Shown here piece after piece: positions 1 through 5,306 of a stretch of 5,306 nucleotides of DNA. Where the stretch lies: positions 1 to 5,306 of the forward strand of contig CAZNYK010000191.1 in the NCBI GenBank assembly GCA_964577215.1, written 5' to 3'. This DNA comes from UBA2329 sp964577215 (GTDB taxonomy: Bacteria > Bacteroidota > Bacteroidia > Chitinophagales > Saprospiraceae). A program made the translations under genes and the position numbers. The notes under the pieces were generated by a model. It was not told the origin of the DNA. It did not search any database and worked only from the letters and a program-made list of their open reading frames with translations. How positions within the stretch are numbered: the stretch's first letter is position 1; each line of letters starts with the position of its first letter.

Positions 1-1709
1 CGCCTGCGGTTGGTTTCATCTATGGTCTTTTGCATCGAATCGGTGATGTGGTCAGCATAGAAGATGACCAAGCCGTTCACGTTCCGGGCGGCGCGGCCTG
101 CTGTCTGGGTCAGGGAGCGTTCATTGCGCAGGAAGCCTTCTTTATCGGCGTCGAGAATGGCGACGAGCGACACCTCCGGCAGATCGAGGCCTTCGCGCAG
201 AAGGTTGACGCCCACGAGTACGTCGAATTCACCGAGGCGCAGGTCGCGCAGTATCTCCACCCGTTCCATGGTATCTACTTCGGAATGGATATAGCGCACC
301 TTGATGCTGAGCTTGTTCAGGTACTTGGTCAATTCTTCAGCCATGCGTTTGGTAAGGGTAGTGACGAGTACGCGCTCCCCTCTTTTGATACGTTCGTCCA
401 CCTCTTCCAGCAGATCGTCCATCTGGTTGATGCTGGGCCTCACCGCAATGGGCGGATCGAGCAGGCCGGTAGGACGGATGAGTTGCTCCACGATGACGCC
501 GCCGGTCTGCTCCAATTCGTAATCGGCGGGGGTAGCGCTCACGTATATGACCTGGTTCACCAAGGATTCGAACTCGGTAAAGTTGAGGGGTCGGTTGTCC
601 ATGGCGCTGGGCAGCCGGAAGCCGAAATTGACTAAGTTGAGTTTGCGCGAGCGGTCGCCGCCGTACATGCCGCGCACCTGGGGAAGGGTCACGTGGCTCT
701 CGTCAATTACCATGAGATAGTCGTCGGGGAAGTAGTCGAGCAGGCAAAAAGGCCGGGTACCCTCTTTGCGTCCGTCGAAAAAGCGGGAGTAGTTCTCCAC
801 CCCGCTGCAATAGCCCAGCTCTTTGATCATTTCCAGGTCGAAGTTGGTGCGCTCACGTATGCGCTTCGCTTCCAGGTATTTGCGTTCGCGTTCGAAGTAC
901 TTCTCCTGCTCATACAGTTCGTCTTCTATATTGCGGATGATCTGGTGGATGCGTTCGCGGGGGGCTATGTAAAGGTTGGCGGGAAAAATGGCGGCATTTT
1001 CCATGCCTTCGATGCGCTTGCCGCTCTCTACTTCGATGCGCTCGATGCTTTCGATCTCGTCGCCGAAGAAAGTGACGCGGTAGCCGTAATCTACATAGGG
1101 GAGATTAATGTCCACCGTATCGCCGCGCACGCGGAAGGTCGCCCTTCGAAAATCGGTTTCGGTGCGGGAGTAAAGGCTGTCAACGAGGCTGTAGAGAAAG
1201 CTGTTGCGGGAAATGGTCTGGCCCTGTTGAATCCGGATGATACCGGATTTGTAGTCTTCGGGGTTGCCCATGCCGTAGATGCAGGAAACGGAGGCTACGA
1301 TGATGATGTCGCGGCGGCCGGAGAGCAGGGAGGAGGTAGCGCGCAGGCGCAGCTTGTCCACTTCTTCGTTGATGGCGAGGTCCTTTTCGATAAAAGTGTC
1401 CGTCACGGAGATATAAGCTTCGGGCTGGTAATAATCGTAATAAGAAACGAAGTACTCCACCGCGTTGTCGGGGAAGAACTCCCGGAACTCTCCGTACAGT
1501 TGCGCCGTCAGCGTTTTGTTGTGGGTCAGCACTAAGGTGGGGAGGTTCACCTGGGCGATAACGTTGGCTACCGTAAAAGTCTTACCCGAACCGGTAACCC
1601 CGAGCAATACCTGGGCGCGCTCCCTCGCGCGAATGCCTTCGACAAGCTGCTCTATTGCCTGGGGCTGATCGCCGGTCGGCACGAAAGGAGAGGAAAGTTT
1701 GAAATTCAT
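1..1709 (-). CDS. uvrB: UvrABC excinuclease subunit B (partial, C-terminus beyond window)
   Basis: UvrB is the damage-verifying helicase-like subunit of nucleotide excision repair; it receives DNA from UvrA and recruits UvrC. The reading frame is open from the ATG at 1709 to the left edge, giving 569 codons. Visible motifs are Walker A GVTGSGKT (residues 37-44), the damage-probing beta-hairpin around YYDYYQPEAY (90-99), the DESH box in VIDESH (334-339), VSATP (390-394), motif V with GVNLLREGLDLPEV (500-512) and motif VI QTAGRAAR (535-542). E. coli UvrB has 673 residues, so roughly 100 are missing, including the C-terminal UVR domain that contacts UvrC. The start gives the usual N-terminus (FKLSSPFVPTGDQPQAI) and has no Shine-Dalgarno sequence. 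The gene lies 60 bases after the DUF2490-like gene on the same strand, with no terminator or convincing promoter between. No frameshift was seen. Identification is very secure. Confidence 0.98.
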   Translation of the reverse strand, partial: MNFKLSSPFVPTGDQPQAIEQLVEGIRARERAQVLLGVTGSGKTFTVANVIAQVNLPTLVLTHNKTLTAQLYGEFREFFPDNAVEYFVSYYDYYQPEAYISVTDTFIEKDLAINEEVDKLRLRATSSLLSGRRDIIIVASVSCIYGMGNPEDYKSGIIRIQQGQTISRNSFLYSLVDSLYSRTETDFRRATFRVRGDTVDINLPYVDYGYRVTFFGDEIESIERIEVESGKRIEGMENAAIFPANLYIAPRERIHQIIRNIEDELYEQEKYFERERKYLEAKRIRERTNFDLEMIKELGYCSGVENYSRFFDGRKEGTRPFCLLDYFPDDYLMVIDESHVTLPQVRGMYGGDRSRKLNLVNFGFRLPSAMDNRPLNFTEFESLVNQVIYVSATPADYELEQTGGVIVEQLIRPTGLLDPPIAVRPSINQMDDLLEEVDERIKRGERVLVTTLTKRMAEELTKYLNKLSIKVRYIHSEVDTMERVEILRDLRLGEFDVLVGVNLLREGLDLPEVSLVAILDADKEGFLRNERSLTQTAGRAARNVNGLVIFYADHITDSMQKTIDETNRR

Positions 1710-1769
1710 GCGATAGAATATGGTTGCGCAAGGCTGAACTATAGAAACGCAAAACAGGCCGCTCCGGAT

Positions 1770-2453
1770 TCAAAAGCTCACAAACCAATTGATCGCCGCC
1801 CAAAAAGTACTGCGGGAGGGGTCTGCGAGAAAGGAATCCAGGCGGTAGTCCAGCCCGAACTCAATTTTATTGTCGTCATTCACTGCGTAACCCAACACCG
1901 GGATCACCCGCACTTCCAGGTCCCACTTTTTCCCTTCAATAGAGCCGAGATACTCATTATTGAACTTGAGATAGAATTCCCTTGGGTCCACCTCCCTGCC
2001 GTTGAGCGCAAAATCGGCCGCCGCCCTGTAGCGAAGCCGAAATTCCCAGGGCTCGCCGGGCTCAAAAGTCTGATCGGTGGAGATGCGGTGCGCCAGCCGG
2101 AAAGCGTCGTATTTTGTCACAATAGTGAACTGCTGTATGAAGCGGTGATTGATCTCATCCCCGCGAAAGCGGATCAAATAGCCTGCGCCCAAGGAGTTGT
2201 TGGCGCCAACTTTGCGGGAAGCTACCAACGCCATATCCGTCAGGTCGTAACGCACATCAGGATCTGAAGGCGTTGAAAAAGCGCCTCTCCAGAGATCAAG
2301 GCGGCCTTCCATCCTGAGGTTCAGGCGCCAATCCCCTGATATTTTTTTGTTGATGTTGACGCCCGGCAACATGCCCACGCGAAAGGAAGCCTGCCCGAAT
2401 GCAGCGCTGCCAACTAAAGTCCAAATAGTAAAGCCCACAATCAGTTTCCTCAT
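1770..2453 (-). CDS. DUF2490-like outer-membrane beta-barrel protein
   Basis: This 227-residue protein is a predicted outer-membrane barrel of unknown function. Residues 1-20 form a signal peptide with a likely cleavage site at AFG|Q (20/21). The rest alternates polar and hydrophobic residues with many Arg and aromatic residues, as in short antiparallel barrel strands (for example WRLNLRMEGRLDLWRG, FRLAHRIS, WEFRLRYRAAADFAL, KIEFGLDYRLD). The C-terminus is NWFVSF; a terminal Phe is the classical signal for BAM-dependent insertion. Length and pattern fit DUF2490 proteins of Bacteroidota, but I assign the family from appearance only. I chose the ATG at 2453 rather than an in-frame TTG at 2459 because a GGAG sits 8 bases before the ATG and only 2 before the TTG. 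It is the third gene of a compact set, 2 bases after the PepSY-like stop codon, so translational coupling is likely. Confidence 0.8.
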   Translation of the reverse strand: MRKLIVGFTIWTLVGSAAFGQASFRVGMLPGVNINKKISGDWRLNLRMEGRLDLWRGAFSTPSDPDVRYDLTDMALVASRKVGANNSLGAGYLIRFRGDEINHRFIQQFTIVTKYDAFRLAHRISTDQTFEPGEPWEFRLRYRAAADFALNGREVDPREFYLKFNNEYLGSIEGKKWDLEVRVIPVLGYAVNDDNKIEFGLDYRLDSFLADPSRSTFWAAINWFVSF

Positions 2454-2455
2454 GA

Positions 2456-3034
2456 TCAAAACTCCAGATTGTCTGCATTCCTCAGCACGATCGTAGCCCG
2501 GTGGAGAAAATCCCCCTGTGCGGCGAAGGTGTATTCATAGAAATGGGTACTTCCTTCTTTCCGCCCTCTCACAATGATCTCGTATCTTTTGGTGATGCCC
2601 TCCTCCAAGCCGCCGCTGTGCGCCAGACGAAGCAGTGCGGCACTCTCGCCGCTGTACTGGGTCTGGATCTTGGCGATCTTGTACCGGTCAAAGTCCTTGT
2701 TGAAGGTGGCATCTATATGCTTCAGCGCCATTTCATCCACCTCATCCCTGCAGATTTCCACTTCCATATCCTGGAGGGTACCCGACAAATCAAACTCAAT
2801 GCTGTAGAGTTTCTTCCGGTGCTTTGCCTTGGCTTCTATCGATTTCTGACCAAGGCCTTCTTCCATGTACCATTTTACCTTTCCCTCGAGCTTGAGGGCA
2901 TTGACGAACTCCAATGCCGGCCCGGGTACGGCGTCTTCGCGTATGCGGTATTCCCTTTCGTATTTGGTCTGGCCCAAAGCAAAACCTCCCGAAAGAAAAA
3001 GCAATGATAAGAGCAAAGCAATACCTCTGTTCAT
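2456..3034 (-). CDS. Secreted PepSY-like protein, function unknown
   Basis: This 192-residue protein is probably periplasmic. Residues 1-21 form a signal peptide (hydrophobic core ALLLSLLFLSGGFAL, cleavage near ALG|Q), with no lipobox cysteine. The mature part appears to hold two alpha/beta repeats. One is at about 42-94, where a helix is followed by KVKWYMEEG and then LYSIEFDLSGTLQDMEVEI. The second is at about 105-182, with a helix near HIDATFNKDFDRYKI and strands in KRYEIIVRGR and HFYEYTFAAQGDFLHRATIV. A helix, then Y-x-(I/V)-E-F-D-x-x-G-x-L-x-D-x-E, is the pattern of the PepSY/BLIP-like fold, common in Bacteroidota secreted proteins whose ligands are mostly unknown. The ATG at 3034 is 1 base after the stop of the MscS-like gene, and this gene's TGA is 2 bases before the next ATG. 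The fold call is moderate; any role as inhibitor or chaperone would be a guess. Confidence 0.7.
   Translation of the reverse strand: MNRGIALLLSLLFLSGGFALGQTKYEREYRIREDAVPGPALEFVNALKLEGKVKWYMEEGLGQKSIEAKAKHRKKLYSIEFDLSGTLQDMEVEICRDEVDEMALKHIDATFNKDFDRYKIAKIQTQYSGESAALLRLAHSGGLEEGITKRYEIIVRGRKEGSTHFYEYTFAAQGDFLHRATIVLRNADNLEF
2462..2465 (-). promoter_or_regulatory. Shine-Dalgarno-like GGAG before the DUF2490-like gene
   Basis: On the minus strand GGAG lies 8 bases before the ATG at 2453, inside the last codons of the preceding gene. It supports the ATG over the upstream TTG and suggests that ribosomes ending the PepSY-like gene can restart here. It is the only clear Shine-Dalgarno-like match before a start in this window. 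Confidence 0.45.
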
Positions 3035-3035
3035 G

Positions 3036-3536
3036 TCATTCGGCTTCTGAAACGGTTTTGATCATTTTTTGCAGGAAAAGAGAGGTCGGCACCGTGATCT
3101 TTTCCTTGTCCTCCGTCAGGATGATAATGAAAAAAATGCCAATCTCGCTGATGGTCCCGCTTGAGGGGAAGTCCTTGTCCAATATGGCAATGGTATCTCC
3201 CACTTTTGCCGGGTGGTTGAAAAAAAGGATGAGGCTCGAGGTGATATTGGAAAGCAAGGACCATTGTGCAAAAAAGGCGATGCCCAACACAGTGAGAAAG
3301 GAGGAGATGAAAAGCAGCAGTTCTTTCTGATCTACGCCCCAAATGATAAAAACGAACACCGCAGCCACCGCAAAGGCCAGTATGTTGAGGATCTTTTTAA
3401 ACCCGTCAATGCGTTTTTTCTGCGATAAAAAGATTTTTGCCATCCGGCCCAGGAACCTTGAAAGCGTCAAGCGCACCACAAAAAAAACAGCCAGCGTTAC
3501 GACGGTCTCTATCAGTTTGATCTCGTGTTGTTCCAT
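3036..3536 (-). CDS. Small MscS-family mechanosensitive channel
   Basis: This 166-residue inner-membrane protein is related to the small-conductance mechanosensitive channel MscS, which opens under membrane tension to release solutes. Two hydrophobic helices lie at about 8-28 and 49-67. A third, pore-lining segment at about 72-107 contains GIAFFAQWSLLSNITSSLIL, which corresponds to MscS TM3. A beta-domain follows (KVGDTIAILDKDF, then GTISEIGIFFIIILTEDKEKITVPTSLFLQKMI), where MscS normally has a P-N motif. It ends soon after, so the large C-terminal alpha/beta cage of E. coli MscS (286 residues) is absent. Short MscS-like proteins of this type are known in Bacteroidota, so this looks like a natural short form and not a broken gene. 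The ATG at 3536 is preferred over an in-frame GTG at 3539; neither has a Shine-Dalgarno sequence. It is the first gene of the three-gene set. Confidence 0.88.
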   Translation of the reverse strand: MEQHEIKLIETVVTLAVFFVVRLTLSRFLGRMAKIFLSQKKRIDGFKKILNILAFAVAAVFVFIIWGVDQKELLLFISSFLTVLGIAFFAQWSLLSNITSSLILFFNHPAKVGDTIAILDKDFPSSGTISEIGIFFIIILTEDKEKITVPTSLFLQKMIKTVSEAE

Positions 3537-3554
3537 CACAATGTGTTACTTGCT

Positions 3555-3588
3555 CAATAGTACTTTAATTGTGCCTGCTTTGTTCAAA
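3555..3588 (-). promoter_or_regulatory. Possible Bacteroidota-type promoter for the MscS-like operon
   Basis: On the minus strand a TTTG (3588-3585) is followed after 22 bases by TACTATTG (3562-3555), one mismatch from TAnnTTTG. The spacing is slightly long against the usual 19-21, and the predicted start of transcription would leave only about a dozen bases of leader. This is the best candidate upstream of the operon, but weak. Confidence 0.25.
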
Positions 3589-3589
3589 A
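3577..3589 (+). repeat. Left arm of a 13-bp near-perfect inverted repeat
   Basis: GCTTTGTTCAAAA here matches the reverse complement of 3841-3853 (GCTTCGTTCAAAA) at 12 of 13 positions. A shorter direct copy, TTGTTCAAA, recurs at 3653-3661. The arm overlaps the weak promoter candidate of the MscS-like operon. It could be a protein-binding site, the end of a small non-autonomous element, or chance. Confidence 0.35.
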
Positions 3590-3601
3590 CAGGTTACAAT
3601 T

Positions 3602-3638
3602 CCATCTACGGTATGGCGCTTTGCATCGGGTAGGATGG
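3602..3638. repeat. REP-like imperfect palindrome
   Basis: CCATCTAC (3602-3609) pairs with GTAGGATGG (3630-3638) as eight base pairs with one bulged G at 3633. An inner part can also pair: ATG plus C (3613-3615, 3617) with GCAT (3623-3626), leaving GCTTT as the loop. The overall shape, a roughly 37-base GC-rich stem with a bulge in an otherwise AT-rich spacer, resembles REP-type palindromes or a structured 5' RNA element. Only one copy is visible, so whether it is a dispersed repeat is unknown. Confidence 0.4.
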
Positions 3639-3652
3639 TGCAGGGACATCTC

Positions 3653-3661
3653 TTGTTCAAA
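3653..3661 (+). repeat. Third copy of the TTGTTCAAA word
   Basis: This 9-base word repeats 3580-3588 exactly, in the same orientation, and so brackets the imperfect palindrome at 3602-3638. It is short enough to have arisen by chance in an AT-rich stretch. Confidence 0.3.
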
Positions 3662-3711
3662 TGGCGGCTCCAATAGAGGGCTGGCAGGTTAAGAGGCTGG
3701 ATCAAAAGGAG

Positions 3712-3747
<36 letters not shown>

Positions 3748-3807
3748 GGGGCAACAGGCAGGGAAATGCATGATCATTTCACAAGCCCCTATTGATTACC
3801 CGGAATA

Positions 3808-3821
3808 CAAATTTTTATTTG
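3808..3821. repeat. Short AT-rich palindrome
   Basis: CAAAT (3808-3812) and ATTTG (3817-3821) form a 5-bp stem around TTTT. It is weak by itself and may be part of the transcript end of the OmpA-like gene or simply a result of the AT-rich composition. Confidence 0.25.
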
Positions 3822-3840
3822 CCCAATTTCAACCTTCATC

Positions 3841-3853
3841 TTTTGAACGAAGC
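3841..3853 (-). repeat. Right arm of the 13-bp near-perfect inverted repeat
   Basis: Read on the minus strand this is GCTTCGTTCAAAA, one mismatch from the arm at 3577-3589. Together the arms bound about 277 bases of spacer. A 5-base TGTGC occurs just outside both arms (3570-3574 and 3857-3861), but at unequal distances (2 and 3 bases), so a target-site duplication is not established. Confidence 0.35.
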
Positions 3854-3859
3854 CTCTGT

Positions 3860-3888
3860 GCGCTGATAGATTACTTATTTTTCAGCGC
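3860..3888 (-). terminator. Possible stem-loop terminator after the OmpA-like gene
   Basis: GCGCTGA (3860-3866) and TCAGCGC (3882-3888) form a perfect 7-bp stem with a 15-base loop, beginning 2 bases after the TAA of the OmpA-like gene. In the direction of transcription no run of T follows the stem, so it is not a classical intrinsic terminator. It may instead protect the 3' end of the mRNA. Confidence 0.4.
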
Positions 3889-3890
3889 CC

Positions 3891-4562
3891 TTAGCTTCCT
3901 ATATCGCCCCTTTTAGCAGCTTTCTTGAGCTTTTTATTGGCATAAATAGCCACTTCCACCCGCCTGTTGGCCTGGCGGCCGGAAGTGGTTGCGTTGTCAG
4001 CTACGGGGTAATCCTCGCCCATGCCCATATCGTACATGCGGGAGATGACAACTCCTTGCTGCATCAGGTAGCTTTTTACCGAGCGGGCGCGGTTTTCAGA
4101 TAAGGTCTGGTTCAGAGCAGTACCGCCGGTATTGTCGGTATGCCCCTGTATGACGATATCCGTGTCGTCGTATTTACTGAGAACGCCAGCGAGTTCATTG
4201 AGATTTTGGCGGGTGGCGCTCCGCAGTTGGTGGGAGCCTACGTCAAAGAACAGGCCGGAGTCGAACGTGATGAGGATGCCTTCGCCCACGCGCTCTACTT
4301 TAGCGCCTTTCATATCGCGGCGAATCTCCTCCGCCTGTTTATCCATGTATCTGCCGATGAGCGCGCCGGCAGTGCCGCCGATGGCTGAGCCTATGAGAAT
4401 GCCCACCGCCGTATTTCCGGATTTCTTGCCGATAGCGCCGCCGGCTACGCCGCCCACGGTACCGCCGATGACGGCGCCCTTTACCGTGCGATTGGTTTTG
4501 CAGGAAGGATAGGCCACAAGCGTAAGGGCCATTACAAGCCACAGGATTCGATTGATTTTCAT
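3891..4562 (-). CDS. Glycine-zipper and OmpA-domain lipoprotein
   Basis: This 223-residue protein probably links the outer membrane to peptidoglycan. Residues 1-20 are a lipoprotein signal with Cys21 as the likely lipidated residue; the preceding YPS is an unusual lipobox. A glycine zipper follows at about 29-70 (VIGGTVGGVAGGAIG, then GSAIGGTAGALIG), a segment likely to insert in or oligomerise at a membrane. The OmpA-like peptidoglycan-binding domain spans about 90-208. It shows FDVGSHQLRS (106-115), GHTDNTGG (140-147), LSENRARSVKSYL (154-166) and GRQANRRVEV (195-204); Asp143 and an Arg at 200/201 are in the positions expected to bind diaminopimelate. The architecture resembles E. coli YiaD. 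The tail (KKLKKAAKRGD) is basic. The ATG at 4562 gives a proper signal peptide; an in-frame TTG at 4610 would add 16 residues and bury the promoter, so I reject it. The gene follows the Crp/Fnr gene after 54 bases. Confidence 0.92.
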   Translation of the reverse strand: MKINRILWLVMALTLVAYPSCKTNRTVKGAVIGGTVGGVAGGAIGKKSGNTAVGILIGSAIGGTAGALIGRYMDKQAEEIRRDMKGAKVERVGEGILITFDSGLFFDVGSHQLRSATRQNLNELAGVLSKYDDTDIVIQGHTDNTGGTALNQTLSENRARSVKSYLMQQGVVISRMYDMGMGEDYPVADNATTSGRQANRRVEVAIYANKKLKKAAKRGDIGS

Positions 4563-4579
4563 GATCGGTTTTTTGAGGG

Positions 4580-4611
4580 TAAAGATAAAAAAAGCGGGCG
4601 CACTCTTCAAA
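4580..4611 (-). promoter_or_regulatory. Bacteroidota-type promoter of the OmpA-like gene
   Basis: On the minus strand TTTG (4611-4608) is followed after exactly 20 bases by TATCTTTA (4587-4580), which matches TAnnTTTG except at the last base. This is the -33/-7 arrangement known for the Bacteroidota primary sigma factor. It sits in the 54-base gap after the regulator's stop codon and predicts a short leader of about ten bases before the ATG at 4562. It indicates that the lipoprotein can be transcribed separately from the Crp/Fnr gene. Confidence 0.55.
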
Positions 4612-4616
4612 ACCGC

Positions 4617-5306
4617 TCAAGCTCCGATTTCCACTTTTAATCGCTCCATATCATGTACCAAAAGGCGCCGGCGGTCAAACTTGAGGATGCCCTTGTCGCG
4701 CAGATCATTCAGCACGGTATTGACCGTTTGGCGGGAGGTTGCCGTCATTTGGGCGATCTCTTCCTGGTTGAGGAAATTGGAAACCAACATATCAAATCCC
4801 ATCTGGCGGCCTTTTTTTTGTGTAAGCTGGTACAGGTACTCCACCACCCGGGTGCGGGAGTCTTTAAAAACCATGGAGGCGAGTCGTTGTTCCAACTCCA
4901 GCATGCGGGCGCTGATGATCTTCATCATAAAAACATTCAAGGCTGAGCGTTCGCGCATGAGCGAGTGCATGCCTTCCACGCTGAGTACGCAAACGGTGGT
5001 AGGCTCCATTGCCAGAGCGAAATCCCTCCGCTTTTCTTCGCCCATTGCTGCCAATTCCCCGAATACTTCCCCTTTCCCGAGAATGGCCTTGGTGATCTCC
5101 TTGCCGCTGTCGGAATCGATGGCGCCGATCTTCACCCGGCCTTCCGTGAGGAAGAATATCTTGTCGGCATCGTCTTCCTGCAGATAGATGTATTCCCCTT
5201 TGGGGTAATGTTTGTGCGGGTGTTGGTCCATATCGCCTCTGCCCACCTTTTGGGGGCAGAAGATGCCGTTGACATCGATGTTTTCCAAATGCCAGAAAGC
5301 TTGTTC
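4617..5306 (-). CDS. Crp/Fnr-family transcriptional regulator (partial, start beyond window)
   Basis: This is a DNA-binding regulator with an N-terminal cyclic-nucleotide-binding-like domain and a C-terminal winged helix. Counting from the first visible codon (229 residues), the beta-roll spans about 34-115 (YPKGEYIYLQEDDADKIFFL, then GEVFGELAAMGEEKRRD), the long dimer helix about 120-148, and the helix-turn-helix about 180-206 (NQEEIAQMTATSRQTVNTVL). The frame stays open to the right edge: an in-frame TTG at 5288 is possible, but EQAFWH continues the protein upstream of it, so the true start is probably just outside. In the phosphate-binding cassette the Arg-Ser pair that binds cAMP in E. 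coli CRP appears as Arg-Asp (94-95), so cAMP is an unlikely ligand. Only two cysteines (17 and 106) are present, so there is no FNR-type iron-sulphur cluster. The ligand and targets are unknown. Confidence 0.93.
   Translation of the reverse strand, partial: EQAFWHLENIDVNGIFCPQKVGRGDMDQHPHKHYPKGEYIYLQEDDADKIFFLTEGRVKIGAIDSDSGKEITKAILGKGEVFGELAAMGEEKRRDFALAMEPTTVCVLSVEGMHSLMRERSALNVFMMKIISARMLELEQRLASMVFKDSRTRVVEYLYQLTQKKGRQMGFDMLVSNFLNQEEIAQMTATSRQTVNTVLNDLRDKGILKFDRRRLLVHDMERLKVEIGA

Noticed and set aside
30..1535. Long plus-strand open frames at 30-635 and 693-1535
   Set aside because: They are antisense to uvrB, whose minus-strand frame carries all the family motifs. The plus-strand translations resemble no known family and reflect the GC-rich codon pattern of uvrB.
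1711..1753. Promoter for uvrB
   Set aside because: A TTTG occurs at 1753-1750, but no good TAnnTTTG lies 19-21 bases after it; the nearest candidates have two or more mismatches or wrong spacing.
1582..1803. Minus-strand frame spanning the barrel gene end and the uvrB start
   Set aside because: It overlaps both real genes out of frame and has no features of its own.
2501..3007. Plus-strand frame of 168 codons
   Set aside because: It lies opposite the PepSY-like gene, which has a signal peptide and fits the operon spacing. The antisense frame has no recognisable features.
4563..4610. Upstream TTG start for the OmpA-like protein
   Set aside because: It would put 16 residues before a well-formed lipoprotein signal and would cover the predicted promoter.
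4552..5187. Plus-strand frame of 211 codons
   Set aside because: It is rich in Ser and Arg without pattern and lies opposite the clear Crp/Fnr gene.

Overview
The window looks like chromosomal DNA from a member of the Bacteroidota, plausibly the Saprospiria/Lewinella side of the phylum. That placement is an inference. It rests on the mini-MscS protein with its AQWSLLSN helix, a PepSY-like secreted protein and a DUF2490-type outer-membrane protein, which are typical of that phylum. Most starts have no clear Shine-Dalgarno sequence, and one promoter fits the Bacteroidota TTTG / TAnnTTTG pattern. All six genes are on the minus strand, so transcription runs from right to left.

Layout in transcription order. 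(1) 5306-4617: a Crp/Fnr-family regulator whose start codon lies just outside the window. (2) 4562-3891: a glycine-zipper plus OmpA-domain lipoprotein, with its own good promoter placed just after the regulator's stop codon. (3) 3890-3537: about 350 bases without a gene, holding a 7-bp stem-loop, short inverted repeats, a degenerate heptanucleotide tandem repeat and a REP-like imperfect hairpin. (4) 3536-1770: three tightly packed genes (mini-MscS channel, secreted PepSY-like protein, DUF2490-like outer-membrane barrel) with 1- to 2-base gaps between stop and start. (5) 1709-1: uvrB, with 569 codons visible and the C-terminal end cut off by the window edge.

How they fit together. The three-gene set covers inner membrane, periplasm and outer membrane in order, and it appears translationally linked. 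It reads as a cell-envelope module of unknown function and is the most interesting unit here. The OmpA-like lipoprotein anchors outer membrane to peptidoglycan. The Crp/Fnr protein may control neighbouring envelope genes, but no operator can be shown. UvrB is nucleotide-excision repair and is probably unrelated in function, although it may receive read-through transcription because no terminator is visible in the 60 bases before it. I see no clear new defence system, mobile element, CRISPR array or RNA gene.
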